This document shows, piece after piece, positions 42,105 to 54,900 of a stretch of DNA of 64,000 nt (position 1 is its first letter; each line of letters opens with the position of its first letter). Below the pieces are notes generated by a model. It was not told where the DNA came from, searched no databases, and worked only from the letters and a program-made list of their open reading frames with translations. The translations under genes and the position numbers were made by a program. The DNA comes from Craspedostauros australis (lineage: Eukaryota > Bacillariophyta > Bacillariophyceae > Mastogloiales > Achnanthaceae): assembly GCA_026770025.1 (NCBI GenBank), contig JAMXDE010000011.1:1054001-1118000 (forward strand). Reading direction: 5' to 3'.

Positions 42105-44504
42105 ATGTCCGTAAGTGCTGCAACTACAACTGCGACTGCAACCATCCTTCGCGGTGGTGGGCTGCCGAGGGGTATGACTTGTTTGTGATCGCGCCATCGA
42201 TCGTGCATGCTGCTTCTGATCAACTGGCTTCCATGCGTTTGCAGCTCAATCCCATCAAAATGGATGGGCGTTGCAGGAAGGTCATTGTGTGGCGATCTAC
42301 GGTATGCCATCCAATGGGTCTCCAATCGTCGGATCCTCTGGCTTGATCCTCGTTCACAGTGCACAAGAGCGCTCGCATGCCGGCAAGCTCGCAGATTTGC
42401 GCTTTCTCGATGTCAGGGCTTTCATGGAGATTCCTGACGCACGATGATGCGCCGTGCTCTGCTGGAGTCGGGGGAGAAGCTGAGATCTGCGAACGGACGC
42501 AGCCGAACAACCCGGCGGCCAACAAGCGAGGCAGCTACTTGTCCATCGAGGCACCCCACCATACTTGCGAGCATCCTGCACGTCACGTCATGTCGCAACA
42601 CAACATATCACATTACACCACATTACATCGTCACCTTTCTCACATCATCGTCGTCGTTGTTGTCGTCTTTCATTCCTGTCGTTCAACTCAACCGTCGCAC
42701 AATGGAATCGTGAACACGGAACCACATACAACGCTGCTGCCTTGACACACACGGAACCTTTGTGGTGCATGTGGTGCATGTGACCGGTCCGATGCACCTT
42801 CCCGTCTATACTCCTTCGGCTCCTCTCACACACACCATTCCCAACACACTTCTGCAGGAAGCATCCATCGAACGATCGAGAGACTTGCTCTTCGGAGATC
42901 CTCTTGGAGAAGGTTCCTTCGGAGAGGTGTACAAGGCAGAGCACAGACCGACGGGCGCCACAGTCGCCGTCAAGATTATCAACATTGGTAGTTCGTCAGC
43001 GAACGAAGATGAGAAGATAAAGGGGGAGATTGAGATTCTCAGCCGGTGCAACTCGCACTACATCGTCGGATACTGCGAGTGTTACATCATGCCCCCGACG
43101 AAGCAGAAGTCAGCGGAGATGTGGATAGTCATGGAGTTCTGTGAGTTCGGCAGCATGAGCGATCTGCTCGAAGCCAGCCAGGGGTACCTGCTGCCGGAGG
43201 ACTGCATCCGAGTGGTGTGCGCATCCGTCGTTCTGGGGTTGGAGTACCTGCACGGTGTTGCCAATGTTTGTCACAGAGATATCAAGTGCGGAAACGTGCT
43301 GCTCACGGAAGATGGTCATGTCAAGCTGGCCGACTTTGGTGTTTCCGCTGAGCTCTCCAACACGATCAACAAGCGCAAGACTGTAGTTGGATCGCCGTAC
43401 TGGATGGCACCAGAAGTCATCCGAGAATCGCACTACGATGGCAGAGCCGATGTTTGGTCGCTCGGAATCACAACGATAGAACTGGCGGAAGGCGTACCGC
43501 CGCATTCCAACCTCAACCCCATGAGAGCAATCTTCGTCATCCCCACAAAACCAGCTCCAACCTTGGCCGATCCTGACAACTGGTCGCCTGAGATGCTGGA
43601 CTTCGTACGTTGCTGTTGTCAGAAGGATCCCAACCAGCGGCAGGATTCAGCGCTGCTCAGCGCACATCCATTCGTGCGGCAGGAGGTCATGGCGCTCCGT
43701 GCAATGCACCCAGAAGCCGCGGAAGCACCTTCGGCTGACCTGCATGCAAGATACAGGAAGTTGGCGGAACGGCACCAGGAACCTGGTCTCATGGCCCTAC
43801 GGCGCGTGATGTCTCGTATGAAACGGAAGATGGAACGCCTCAAGAAGGCCAAGAAAAGGGACGACATGCGGGAGGAGCGAACGGAGACAACGGACAGAAC
43901 ATCCGGATCGGATGGAGCACGTTCTGCGTCAACAGCCAGCCCTGTGGACATCAACCATTCCAACACTGTCGCCATCGGTTCTCACAGCAAGGGCCACGAC
44001 AGCGATCGAGCATCGCCCGTGGGAGATGCCAGCACATCCGTCCAAGACGATCAATCCGGCGGCTTTTTCACTCCCAATTCGGGACGATACCAAATCATCT
44101 CGGCGCTTGACGTGGAACCAGACCTGGCGCACGACAACAAATTTATCCAAGATTTGCATAAACTCTCACGGACATTCGAAAGCAAGCTCATGGCGCTGCG
44201 AGCCGCACACGAACTCGCGCAGCAAAAGCTCATCGCTGAGGCTCGGATACGAAACCAGCTGCCGATGGATGTCCGCAAGCTCATGGCAAAGGCAGCGGAG
44301 CGGAACGTAGCGGAAAGAGAGAGCAAAAGAGCGACGAACGACGCAGCCGATGTATCCGTGATCAAGACGGTGATTGAGATTGAAAAGGCGAGGGAGCGAC
44401 CTGTCGTGTCACGATTACCGCCATCATCGTCACGAAAGCACAGCGCTCGGAAGACCGCATTGCAGGAGTACCCTGAGCAGCGCCCGTCGGAAGCATACTT
44501 CTGA
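42105..44504 (+). CDS. MST/Hippo-type Ste20 protein kinase
   Basis: Proposed exons are 42105-42110 (ATG TCC) and 42858-44504, giving 550 residues. The tiny first exon is followed by a perfect GTAAGT donor and the second is preceded by CTTCTGCAG. The alternative is one exon from the ATG at 42792 (570 residues), whose first 22 residues look like intron. The kinase domain is complete: GEGSFGEVYK, VAVKII, HRDIKCGN, DFG, GSPYWMAPEV, DVWSLGITTIE. HSNLNPMRAIFVIPTKPAPTL is diagnostic of MST1/2-like GCK-II kinases. A basic linker and a C-terminal helical stretch near 435-480 (FIQDLHKLSRTF) may be a SARAH-like dimerisation helix. These kinases act at the head of Hippo-type cascades. Confidence 0.85.
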
Positions 44505-45277
44505 TCAGGCTGCGTCTCATGATGCGCGAGAACTATCGGCAAGTACGCGGCTTCCCACGCGTGCATCACACGAATGCCAATGCCTTTGATATGAATGCAG
44601 TACACATGGTTGCATGTGCTGGGATCACTCGGCTACTCTCACAACATATGAGTGCTGTGCATGGTACGAGTACCAAGAAGCTCGCTTCACGCACGTTTCG
44701 AACTGCGATCTGTGCACCGCCCTTCTTCACCACCAACGAGAAAGCCACAGACATCAAGGCATGGGCAACGAGTATGTCGCGTATCTATCCATCCATCCAT
44801 CCGAAGTACACAGATTGTGGAAAGCTGTGGTACAATCAGAATGGATTATCACCGTGGCCTCCAGCGAGGATCGACGGGCATGGGCAATCGAGCAAACACA
44901 AGGCAATCAAAGCAAACGTATCAATCCGTCGTTTCGAAGCTATGGACATGTCACCGCTGCCTGCGTTTTCGTCCAGCAGCAGTGGTGCATGATGTATAAA
45001 AAAGCATTGTTCATCTGATTGCTTTCGTTTCTATTGTATGGTGTTAGAGCATGGTTGACTGCCCGGAGTGTCTCTAGTCGTATGAGTGTGATGATTGTAG
45101 GTGCAGATTGTAGCCGCAAATAGAATATTGGCTGGGATGGTGCCACCGATGCGAGTGCATGGTACATACGAGCTGTTTGTTCCGAGGGAAGCATAATGGA
45201 ACACAACCAGCAGGTTGGAATCGCACCGAGTCTCTCTAGTTTGGTTGCATGCCGGACAACCCCGTCCATCCCACTGA
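44505..45277. other. Convergent intergenic region
   Basis: It lies between the kinase gene and a gene on the minus strand. No coding region or RNA gene is supported. Confidence 0.45.
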
Positions 45278-47317
45278 TCACTCTATTTCCAAATCGAAGT
45301 GCTCTTCTCCGTCAGGTGCGGTGTGGCCAAATGATGATCGTTGTCGGGCATCGTTGCCTGCTGGTCCAACCACAGCATCGCCGCTCCGCGTTGTTGCTGG
45401 AAGAGCGGGATGATCCGGGCTGACATCAAAGGCTCTTCTGGGGGGATTGCTGATAGGAGTCATACCCTGTGTTGGCTGTCGCATCTGCGTGCGCGGCTGT
45501 CGCCGGTGTTGGTGCGGTTGGTGGCGTCGTCGATGCTGCTGTGGCTGCGGCTGGCTTGGGATTGTGTCGAATTGAGCTGGTGGTGTCATCTGTGAAATTG
45601 ATTCCAAAGGCACAAGACTGTGGGGCGAATCGTTTGTGTAGATGTTGCCAAAGACGCCTCCCTCGCGATTCGCTGGTGCGTGGCTCTGCTGCTGTTGCTG
45701 TATTTGCTGTTGTCGTGGCGGCGGCAGTGGCATGGGTAGTGGCTGAGGGTGACGTGAATTGAGTGCTGCCACCGATCCGATCTTGCTATCCTGCGTCTTG
45801 CAAGTTGTCTGCGGTTGTTGTTGATGCTGCTGCGTTGCAGTCGCAGCGACGGTTTTGGGCTGTGCGGCGTTCGCTACAGTAGCTTGTGATGCAGCAGACG
45901 GTACCAGAGTTGGGCTCATCGCCATGAGAGCAGTCGTGGGGCGCATCTGTGCCGTTGGGTCGGATAGTGAGCGCGAGAGGGGCTGGAAGGTGGTCTGTGA
46001 ACCAAACAAAGACTGCGCGTTAGGTGGCAACAATGATGATGGCACAGCCAACGGCGAGTGTGACGCCAATGACATTGCGCTGTTGTGGAGTGCGAATGCA
46101 GTAATCTCATTCTTTCTGGCCTCCTGCAGCATTTCGAACGCCGTGAGCGAGGTGGAAAGCATGCCATCCATGCTCTGCATTGCTTGGCTGTAGGTCGGGC
46201 CAAAGGTGGTACTATGTGCCATCCCAAGGCTTGACTGTGCCGGCGAGAAGTGCTGGCTTGCAATACCTGGTTGTGAAGGACCGGCCCTCGGTGTTGTCTG
46301 TGTGCTACTGGTTTGTGTTGCATCGCCATTCGAATTGCTCGCCTCTTTCATCATGGCAGACAACCCGGAAGAGAGACCAGAAGATTGGTCCTTCCCGTTT
46401 TGACTTTTGCCGTCGTTGTTTTTCGTGGCGACATTTTCCTGCTTCTTCTGTTTGCGGTCCTTGATACGTTTGGTGGACTCCTGGATCCGGTCGTGCAGCG
46501 AGGTGCGATCGGCGGGCAGCGACCCATGGATGAATTGCGTCCGTTTCTCTAGCCGCCGCACCTGTCCCGAAAATGGATCGCGATAGCTGGCAGGCCCATC
46601 AAGGAAGCGTCCTTGCTGATGAGATTCCACAAGCGACCCGTACTCTATTCTGACGCTGGAGTTGCGCCCTCCATCTACAATTCCTGCGGATGCACTTTGA
46701 CTGCCATGGCCGTTGCCGTTGAGGGCACCGGTTCCATGGTTACCGTTGGATGGCATTGAGAACGCGGGAGGGTCGGTTGCATCGATGGAGAGGCTCATAG
46801 GAGGAATGTCATGGTGGGCCATGTAGGCCTCTGTTTGCCGCATAGATCCCAAATACGGTGCATTGAGCATGCTCAGAGACCTTGAGCCACTCCACACGCC
46901 TCCCATCGCACCAGTTCCATTGCCGATGCCGTTGTCCATGTCTCCCCCGATACCAGCGGTGTCGTCCGTCCTTGTGGCCGGGCTGGTAGCCATACCAGCA
47001 GCCGCACTCGTCCCGTTTCCGCGTGTACCGTATGCCCTGCGTTTATCCTCATCTTCCTGATCACTGTCGAAGGCGTCACTGCCGTCTCTGATGATGGCGA
47101 TGGGGGTTGAGCGTGGTTGGCCCTGCCGGTGTCCATCATGACTGATGGCTTCGCCGCCTCTGGTAGCAGCCATCCCTGTTGTTGTTGCTGCTGCTGCTGT
47201 TGTTGCTGTTGCTACTGTGTCCTCAACCTGCGCCAGAGCATCTCCCAATCCCGAAAGGGGGCTTCGCTGTCCCAGAATCGAAACGCCAGCATCCGTACTG
47301 CCTCGGCCCATGCTCAT
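45278..47317 (-). CDS. Unknown Gln/Ala/Thr-rich protein
   Basis: A single exon of 679 residues from the ATG at 47317, which begins MSMGRG. No known domain is recognised. Most of the chain is low complexity. One denser stretch near residues 235-300 (RDPFSGQVRRLEKRTQF, then RTSLHDRIQESTKRIKDRKQKK) looks helical and basic and may be the only folded or binding part. A DPF tripeptide occurs there. The C-terminus is acidic (EEHFDLEIE). It is divergent from the membrane protein gene across a 1.2-kb gap. Coding is supported by the length of the open frame and its consistent composition, not by homology. Confidence 0.65.
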   Translation of the reverse strand: MSMGRGSTDAGVSILGQRSPLSGLGDALAQVEDTVATATTAAAATTTGMAATRGGEAISHDGHRQGQPRSTPIAIIRDGSDAFDSDQEDEDKRRAYGTRGNGTSAAAGMATSPATRTDDTAGIGGDMDNGIGNGTGAMGGVWSGSRSLSMLNAPYLGSMRQTEAYMAHHDIPPMSLSIDATDPPAFSMPSNGNHGTGALNGNGHGSQSASAGIVDGGRNSSVRIEYGSLVESHQQGRFLDGPASYRDPFSGQVRRLEKRTQFIHGSLPADRTSLHDRIQESTKRIKDRKQKKQENVATKNNDGKSQNGKDQSSGLSSGLSAMMKEASNSNGDATQTSSTQTTPRAGPSQPGIASQHFSPAQSSLGMAHSTTFGPTYSQAMQSMDGMLSTSLTAFEMLQEARKNEITAFALHNSAMSLASHSPLAVPSSLLPPNAQSLFGSQTTFQPLSRSLSDPTAQMRPTTALMAMSPTLVPSAASQATVANAAQPKTVAATATQQHQQQPQTTCKTQDSKIGSVAALNSRHPQPLPMPLPPPRQQQIQQQQQSHAPANREGGVFGNIYTNDSPHSLVPLESISQMTPPAQFDTIPSQPQPQQHRRRHQPHQHRRQPRTQMRQPTQGMTPISNPPRRAFDVSPDHPALPATTRSGDAVVGPAGNDARQRSSFGHTAPDGEEHFDLEIE

Positions 47318-48554
47318 GCTCGTCTTTGCACTCGCGCACGTGGATCACAGACAGCACAGTCTTGGTGGCTGTTCGTTGATGTGCGCCTGTGTAGAGTAGG
47401 TACTAGTATGTGTGTGTGCGTGTGTGTGCATACGTATGTGCCTACAAGTCTGCACGAAGTCTTCGATCGAACGCCTGTGCCAAGAGGCTGCCGATGTCGC
47501 AACAACGCGATCGTACTTGTACTCGTGTTCGTAATCGTGCCCGGAATCGTAATCGTATGTGGATGATGTGCCCGTTGACAACCACTCTCCGAGAACAGTC
47601 GATGCGAGATGTCAAGCTCACTGTTGGTAAGGCCGTCTTGTCTCTCGCGGGAGGCGTGCTGCTGTTGCTGCGACAGCTGATGTCGACGTTGTCGATGTCA
47701 CTGCTTATATCCTCCGCCACAGCACAATAGACAAGGAAGGCCACGGTGGCTGTGCTCTGGAAGACAAGAGCTGCAGTTGTGATGACCAAAACAAGGGCAG
47801 CCACAGAGACAGGAACAATCGCGACAAGGAGGAGGAACAACAACGAAGAGGTGTGGTGATGCTCTCGACGAACAACCTCGCAAGCTTCGCAACCAACGAC
47901 TCCTTTTCTTCGCTTTGGCTGTCACGTGAAATTTGAGTTGTTTTTGTGGTCGTGAGACACTGATTCATTTCACACCAAATTGTGTCGTGTCGTGTCGTGT
48001 CGCGTTGTTTCGTGATGTGTCGCGTTTGAATCCGGAGACTGAAGCGTTGCTGATTGCAACGGCCACGGCACACCCTTACTTGCAGACACGCAAATACAAT
48101 TCGATGGTCTTGCCGTCCGTCAGTGTGGAAATCGTGATTGATGAATTTCGACACCTGGAAAATCTGCCCAAGAAAGGATTCTGCAGAGAGAGAGCAGTGT
48201 TTCGATTCGCATCTCTTTTTGGATCCGATCAGACACAAGGAGAACGAAAACGAGAGCACACGATCGTGGATCTGAGCGAAAGAACGACACAGTGCAGCCA
48301 CAAAGCAAGACAAGAGGGTCAAGGACCAAGCATTGCGTGAACACTGGTCAGCTCTTCAATTCGGCTATATTGGCAGAGTAAGAGAGCTGTGCCTTCTTTG
48401 GATGCCCTTGCAACTGCATCATAAACGACAAGGACATCTTGGAAGCGTTTATCGGGTGCATATCAAGTTCCGAGCAACATCAACAGGGACATCGTCAACT
48501 GCATCAAGAGAGACATCGCGGAAAGCAACAAGACAAGCGTCGGGAGCAGGGATC
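47318..48554. other. Divergent intergenic region
   Basis: About 1.24 kb. A GT-rich run lies at about 47408-47440 and four to five copies of GTGTC near 47981-48002. A 135-codon open frame at 47933-48340 lacks recognisable features and is not called. Confidence 0.5.
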
Positions 48555-50065
48555 ATGGCTGGTTCTACGCGACAGGCAGGTATTGCCATGGCGGTGATCC
48601 TTGCGATCATAACCAATTCCATCGATGCTGTTGAAGCAAACACTTTCTCTGGTGCCAGAAGCACATCACAAATCAAATCCGCAGATGCGGGTTACTTGCG
48701 CAAGCTTGGTGCGTTCGATTCGGCTCGCGTCCGCAGCAAGACGCAGACGCTATCATCGTTGATGGAGATGCGTGGAGGACAATCGACCGATCCCAACAAT
48801 TATCCCAACTACGATGAAGGCATCAACTACTACGAAACTCAGGCTGGGTATTCGTCGCCGATGGGCGCAGCACCTGCGGTGCCTGACACGACGACCTTCG
48901 AACCGCGAGACACTGTTCAGGATCGCGTGGAGGCATGGCGAACTGCTCAGATGGAGAAGAGCCAATCCATGACACAGGAAGACACCCTGAATCCACGTGA
49001 CGAGCAGGGCAGACTTAAGCTGATGGCGTCGTTGGGGAAGGGTGGTCGAGCCCTCATTTTCTTCATCATGATGTGGCGCGACATCCACTTCTACGAGATT
49101 GCCGATCAAGTCTTCAAGGGCCAGCTGCGAGTCTTCGCGGTCGTGCCGTTGGTCTTCCTCTTTCTCTCCAACTTGGTCGGCGTCGCAGTTTCGTTGTCAT
49201 CGCCGCAGCACTCGACCAAGAAGCGATTGAAGGCCATCCTCAACCTCAACAAGCTCCTGGAGGCTTTGCTCATCGTCTGGTACTTCCTCCGATTGACGAT
49301 TGCGCCATCCAAGTATGTGCCTCGAGAGCTCTACATTGCCAACGTCATACACTCCGTCTTCTTCCTCATCCAATGCCAGGCATGCACCCGGCTGAATTGG
49401 TAAGATTATGCTTCATGCCATCAATGGGTTGCGGGCATTGCCTTGCGCTTTGCACCTTGCACCATTTCACCAGGGGCGATCCGAAAGGCACCAGAGCAGT
49501 GCAAGAGAGGTCGTTGATTCATTCATCGCAATGTTGTTGTGGATTGTGAAGAGTGAAGTACAAAGTCGTGCCTCTCGATAGACCGTGGAGTGCGCAATCG
49601 TTCTGCTTCATGATCATGATCGCAACGATGCTTGTCTAACCACCGTCGACGTCCTCACCACGTATGCAACTTCCCACGATCCTCTCATCTCCGCATCTCG
49701 ACACTACATCATGCAACCATGCATATATGCACTACGCTGCGCGTTCCCTTAAATACGGCATTATCCTCCTCTGAACCATCTCCAGGGAAAGTGCTGTGAT
49801 GAAGACATCTGGAAGCATGATGGATAAAACGTACGGATCAACGCCATCAGGCGAAGATCCAAGCGCTGGTGCTGCGCGAACGCAGCCTTCCGTGTCACCA
49901 GCAATGACGGATCCGAATCAATACCAATCGCAATACATGCAGGATATGAACGACGGTATGGACACAAGCTACCAAAACGTTGGATGGAACGCCCAAGACC
50001 AATCGTACCAACAGCAGCAGCAGCAGCAACAACAACAGTACGGGAATGGCTACCAGCAACAATAG
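48555..50065 (+). CDS. Unknown secreted or organellar membrane protein with Gln-rich tail
   Basis: Two exons, 48555-49399 and 49786-50065, with a 386-bp GT-AG intron that keeps the Trp codon at the junction, give 374 residues. Residues 1 to about 29 form a hydrophobic signal peptide (GIAMAVILAIITNSIDAVEA). A Ser/Arg-rich stretch follows and could be a transit peptide, though no clear ASAFAP motif is present. Predicted membrane segments lie at about 170-180 (ALIFFIMMW), 200-220 (VFAVVPLVFLFLSNLVGVAV) and 240-255 (LLEALLIVWYFLRL). The second exon encodes a soluble tail rich in Tyr, Asn and Gln, ending in a Gln run. I do not recognise the family. A plastid or endomembrane location is possible. 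Confidence 0.75.
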
Positions 50066-51007
50066 GAAAGGAATTAAATATCATGCTCCACCAAGACTAG
50101 AGTGATACAATGCGCTCCTTCGTTTCGTTTCGTCATTCTGCTTGCGTCATACGCTTGAGCTGGATACATTTCTGTGTCGGTGCACACGAGTATGAGATCC
50201 TTTGGGATATGGAATGCAATAGAATCGGTTCATGCTCTCCACAAGATTTTGTGCGCCTCTCTCTCTCTCTCTCTCTGAATGGAAGAACCACAACTCCAAC
50301 AATTACCAGCACTATGAACATTTCCATCGCCCTCTGTACGCTCTCTGGAGAGAGAGAGCATGGTACTCTCCATTGCATGAACTGCTCTCTGGAGCTCTCA
50401 CTGGATCTCTCTAGTCTTGGTGGAGCATGGTACCATAACTCGTTCTGGTGTGGAGACTTTCGTGACACACACGTTTGGACATTGCTGCGTCTGTCCTTCG
50501 TGCCGTGCTACTACCAAGATTGGCTTCACGTGCACAACACGAAGAAACGCTCAGAAACGGCGAAGGCCACCAAAATGCCAGTTGGAGCAGTCACCGATGC
50601 CTCCAATGATTTCGTCACACATGTCACCGTCGAAACGACAACATCTTCCCACCAGGAGGCACATGGGCACGCACGGCAAAGAGGGAGGCCTCCACAGAGA
50701 GACCAAGAAACAGAGAGGAACCAAGAATCAGGAGATAGCTGAACAAGAGCCCGCAACGAAGACGAAAGAAGGGCACAGAGCGACGGGTCGGCGTTGCGAC
50801 GAGCACAGACGCTCCCCAACAGGCAGCCCACTCCACCTCTCCCGCGATTGGAGCTGTGATCCATCAGCAACCATCCCTTCCTCACAGCAGCGTAACACGA
50901 GTAATGCGGATAGGCAGAGCGAAGACACTATCACACTCCACAATACCACAAGCACAAGCACAAATATTAGCGCACCATCGAACGTGCGCAACAAGCGAAG
51001 GAGGACC
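50066..51007. other. Intergenic region and 5' leader of the USP gene
   Basis: A CT run lies at 50256-50276, and several short CTCTCTGGAG and GAGAGAGAGC units follow to about 50420, able to pair with each other. The open frame upstream of 51008 has no ATG that fits a conserved N-terminus and is taken as leader. Confidence 0.5.
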
Positions 51008-51916
51008 ATGGTGGACCAGAAAGCGGCCGAGAAGTACGGCTTGGACGGCGGTGAGAATGGAACCGCATCCAACGTGACCATGAACGGCCACGCTCATGCC
51101 AACGAACAAATGGACGTTCAGGATGAGGCGAACATCATCTATCCAGGACAGATCACCCAACAATTCCTGGCGGCCAACGTAAGTGCACGAAGGATAGCAT
51201 GCGATGCCATGCCGTGGCTGCTTCTACTACCGAACACTCCCAATTGAGCACAGTCTCAGCTCTACGATCATGGGCATCCTTCTTGATGCATTCGAAGCAT
51301 GGCTGGAGTAGTGGAGAATATGGCATTATACTATTCTTGCCGTCAATGTTGTTTTCCATTGGAGGCTTCACTGAGTGCGCCCTTTGGTCCCTTCTGTGGT
51401 TGGAGGCATTCCTTTGTCCGGCTGCTGCGCCCGAGCTCGTGTTTACCAACATGGAAAGAGCAGCAGAATGCCAACAGTGCCGCCATTTGATGATAACTAA
51501 CACACAAACACACCTATCTCCTCCAACTCTTCCTTACCACAATCTCCAATATTCCAATCGATGCCGCTCCGTCTTCACTGCGACATGCATCGCCATGCGT
51601 CGCCACAACTACGTACCACGTCGCAACCTTCCCAATAACAGGATGAAGACACAAGGAACGTCATGAATGCAATGTCATCCAAAAGCGATGATGACCTGAA
51701 GGATTTGAAGTTTTACTGCGTCCCAGCCGCCTGGTTTGTCAAGGCATACCCGATGCTCACTGACAGATCCGGTGCAACCATGAGCGACTCCGCACTTGCA
51801 TCATCATCAGCTGCTGCTTGGTTCGAACAAATTGGCACCATTCCGACGCACGAATTGAGACATGATGTTGCTGCTGGTAGCAATGGCGAAAGTGACGGCA
51901 ACGACAACGACAACGA

Positions 51917-51947
<31 letters not shown>

Positions 51948-54900
51948 AACGATGTTGTTGATGACAGCGAACACAAAGATGGTTCGGCAGAAGCCAAAAC
52001 AGACTCATCCTTCGCTCCATCTATGAAACCTGGATTGGTCCACGGAAAGGACTTCTTCATTTTGGGTCAAAACTCGTGGAAGGTCATCAATGAACACTTC
52101 ACCACGGAGCCGGACGAAGGCGGCAGCCAGCATGTCTTCGAGAGACCGTGCTACTTCCTCTCGTCACATTCTGTCGATATTGCAGTTCGGCTCTACGATA
52201 CCAAAGCAAATCCCGATGGCAAGACCTTCGAGCTGATCCCGCAGGCCGGAAGATTCAAGTTCGAGACGATGTTGAACGACACGAACGCGTCCTCTGACTC
52301 AACTCGAGGTGCTGCCGAAGCGCTGGCAAATGTTGACGATGACAGCACCGGTGCGGAAAGTGGTGATTTGAACATCACAGTGAGTTGCATTTGACGTCTG
52401 TTGCCATCCTCGTGCTTTACCGTTGCTTTGTTCACAGCGGCGTGGACTGACAATGGCGGCAACGGATATGGCGACGATGTCGTTTCGTCGTCAGCTTTTC
52501 GTGTGCCCGACGATCGAGCTTGCATGCCACGATCGACGAATGCGAATACTTACGCACTGCTTGTCTCCGTCTTCTGCTACTATGCTCAATTCTACTCCGT
52601 TCCAACACCAATTTCAACACCATTTTGATCCCGTTTCAACGCAGATAATCCGGTGGGAGCCAAGCAATACCAACAACGAAGATGATGATGACGACGACGA
52701 CGACGTCAAACAATCCAACCATGGCCCTGCTAATCCTCCATCTGATGGCGAACCGCTGCTCTTGCTGCCACCCTCGACATCGGCAAACGCAGTTGCGGCT
52801 GCTGCGGCAGCAGTGGCGTCACGAAAGAACACAATGAATGGAGACGACATGGACGCGGAGAGCACGAAGAGCCAAAACAGCGAGGAGAAGAGCCCAACTC
52901 AATCGGCCGGGCGAAAGCGTTTCGCATCTGGTTTGGGCAATCTGGGCAACACATGCTTCATGAATTCCTCCCTCCAATGCCTGGCCCACACTGAACCCTT
53001 GCGACAATACTTTCTGTCGGGCGAGTACCGCAACGAGCTCAATCGTGACAACCCGTTGGGAACTGGCGGAGAGCTCGCCATTCAGTTTGCGAAGCTGCTA
53101 TCGAACATGTGGGGCGTGCCATCTAAACGGCGCAACGTCATGGGAACGTCCTTCGACTACTCCAATTCCAACGGCGGCGGAGCCGTGTACCCACGCAACT
53201 TCAAGGAGACACTCGGACGTCATGCGGAGCAATTCATGGGGTATGACCAGCACGATTCGCAGGAGCTCGCCACGTACCTCCTCGATGCGCTTCACGAAGA
53301 CACCAACAAGGTGACGAAGAAGCCGTACATCGAAAAGCCAGAGCAGGGCGAGGATGAATCCGACGATGAAGCGGCCGCCAAGGCGTGGAGTTTGCACCTC
53401 AAGCGCGAGGATAGCAAGGTGCTGGAAAACTTCATGGGCCAAGTGAAGAGCCGCGTCCAGTGCTGCGAGGAGGGATGCAACCGCGTTTCAACGACGTTCG
53501 ACCCCTTCATGTACCTGGGCGTCCCGATTCCGGGTACCACCAACATGACAATCGACCTAACGTTCGTGCCGCTCGACCCTGACCGCCGCATGTTCGATCT
53601 CTCCATCACGCTCAACAAGAATGCGACCATGAAGGTACTCCTCAAAATGGTTGCAGCAGAAGTCGTGCGCATTGGCGCTTGCGCTGAGGATCTCAGCATC
53701 GACGATTTGATGGCGTCGGACGTCTTCCACAACGAGATCTACAGCACATGGAAACCGACAGACCATATCGACGCCATCAAAGATACCGATACGGTCTTCG
53801 TCTTCCAGCTTGAACCGTTGGAGGAGATCCGGAGAATTTCGGAAGAGGCTGCCAAGAAAGCGACAGCAGAGCAGAGCGCCGAGGTCCTCAAATGGAAAGA
53901 ACAGGAGTCTCGTTCGGCACGGTACAAGCTGGATATTGCGACCATGCGCAACATGACCTTCACCAAGGAGTGGCAATTCGAGCTGGAAAAGTATGTGCAG
54001 GACAAGGATACGCTGACAAACCATTTCGATGAAACAGTCAGGAATGTGGAAGCCCAAGTCATGTTCCATCGGCGGTTGGGAAGATTCCTTGACAGCTGCA
54101 TCAATGATGTGGAAATGTACGAAGAGGAGAACAAGCGACCAAAGCGATCTCGGCAAGGTGGCACCTCCACCTCAAGCACCACGAGCAGCATCAGCAGTCT
54201 GTCTCCCCACGGCGACGACGCAGACTTTTTGGACGAAAAGCTGGATTGCTTGAGGGAGAGATGCGAAACATCGAAAGTATTCTGCAGGGTCGACAGCAGA
54301 CGCGATGTCGCCATGCTGGAGCTATGCTGCAACCGACTACGTCGTTTCATTCTGGAATCGCAGAAAAATAGAGTCGGGAATCACCAGGATGGAGCGGTGA
54401 TCCACATCAACATCAAGAAAACCTCGCATACGCATGCCATGTCGTCAAGGTACAGTTCCGTCTGCCATCCCCTGATGATGCGAGTCCCTTCGAACATGAC
54501 GGTGTTCCAGCTGCGAAAGGCGCTATCGAAGCGCTTCGAGCGGCATATTTCCAACAAGGAGGAGCTCGATGCAGCGGCCGCTCCTGGCACCGGCACCGGC
54601 ATACCCGCGGACAGCAGCAACTCGCTGATGAACGGACACCGTGGTGGCGATCTGTTCTCCGATTCTCTGAGCCTCACCGTGATGAGAAAGCTGCCACTTA
54701 GCTACAGTCGGAAAGGAATTCACATGACGCACTCGACACCGTGGCAGCTTGGTATGGTCGGCAAGGATGATGCAACGGAGAAAGACGAATCGACCAAAAG
54801 CGCCAGTTCATTTGCAGTCCCCACAAACGACCTTGAGAAGGCGACGGTCTGCGAGATGGTTCGTGATCATGGTGACGTCGCCATGGATTGGCCGCCGGAG

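Noticed and set aside
41825-42364. Minus-strand frame with Asp-Asp-Tyr-Asp repeats
   Set aside because: It is a translation of the 12-bp minisatellite, and the kinase first exon and leader overlap it on the other strand.
42792-42857. Kinase start at the ATG at 42792
   Set aside because: The 22 added residues look like intron, and a strong acceptor and an upstream ATG-donor pair give a better model. It is kept as an alternative.
47933-48340. A 135-codon open frame with a GTGTC repeat near its start
   Set aside because: No recognisable feature, and it lies in a divergent promoter region.
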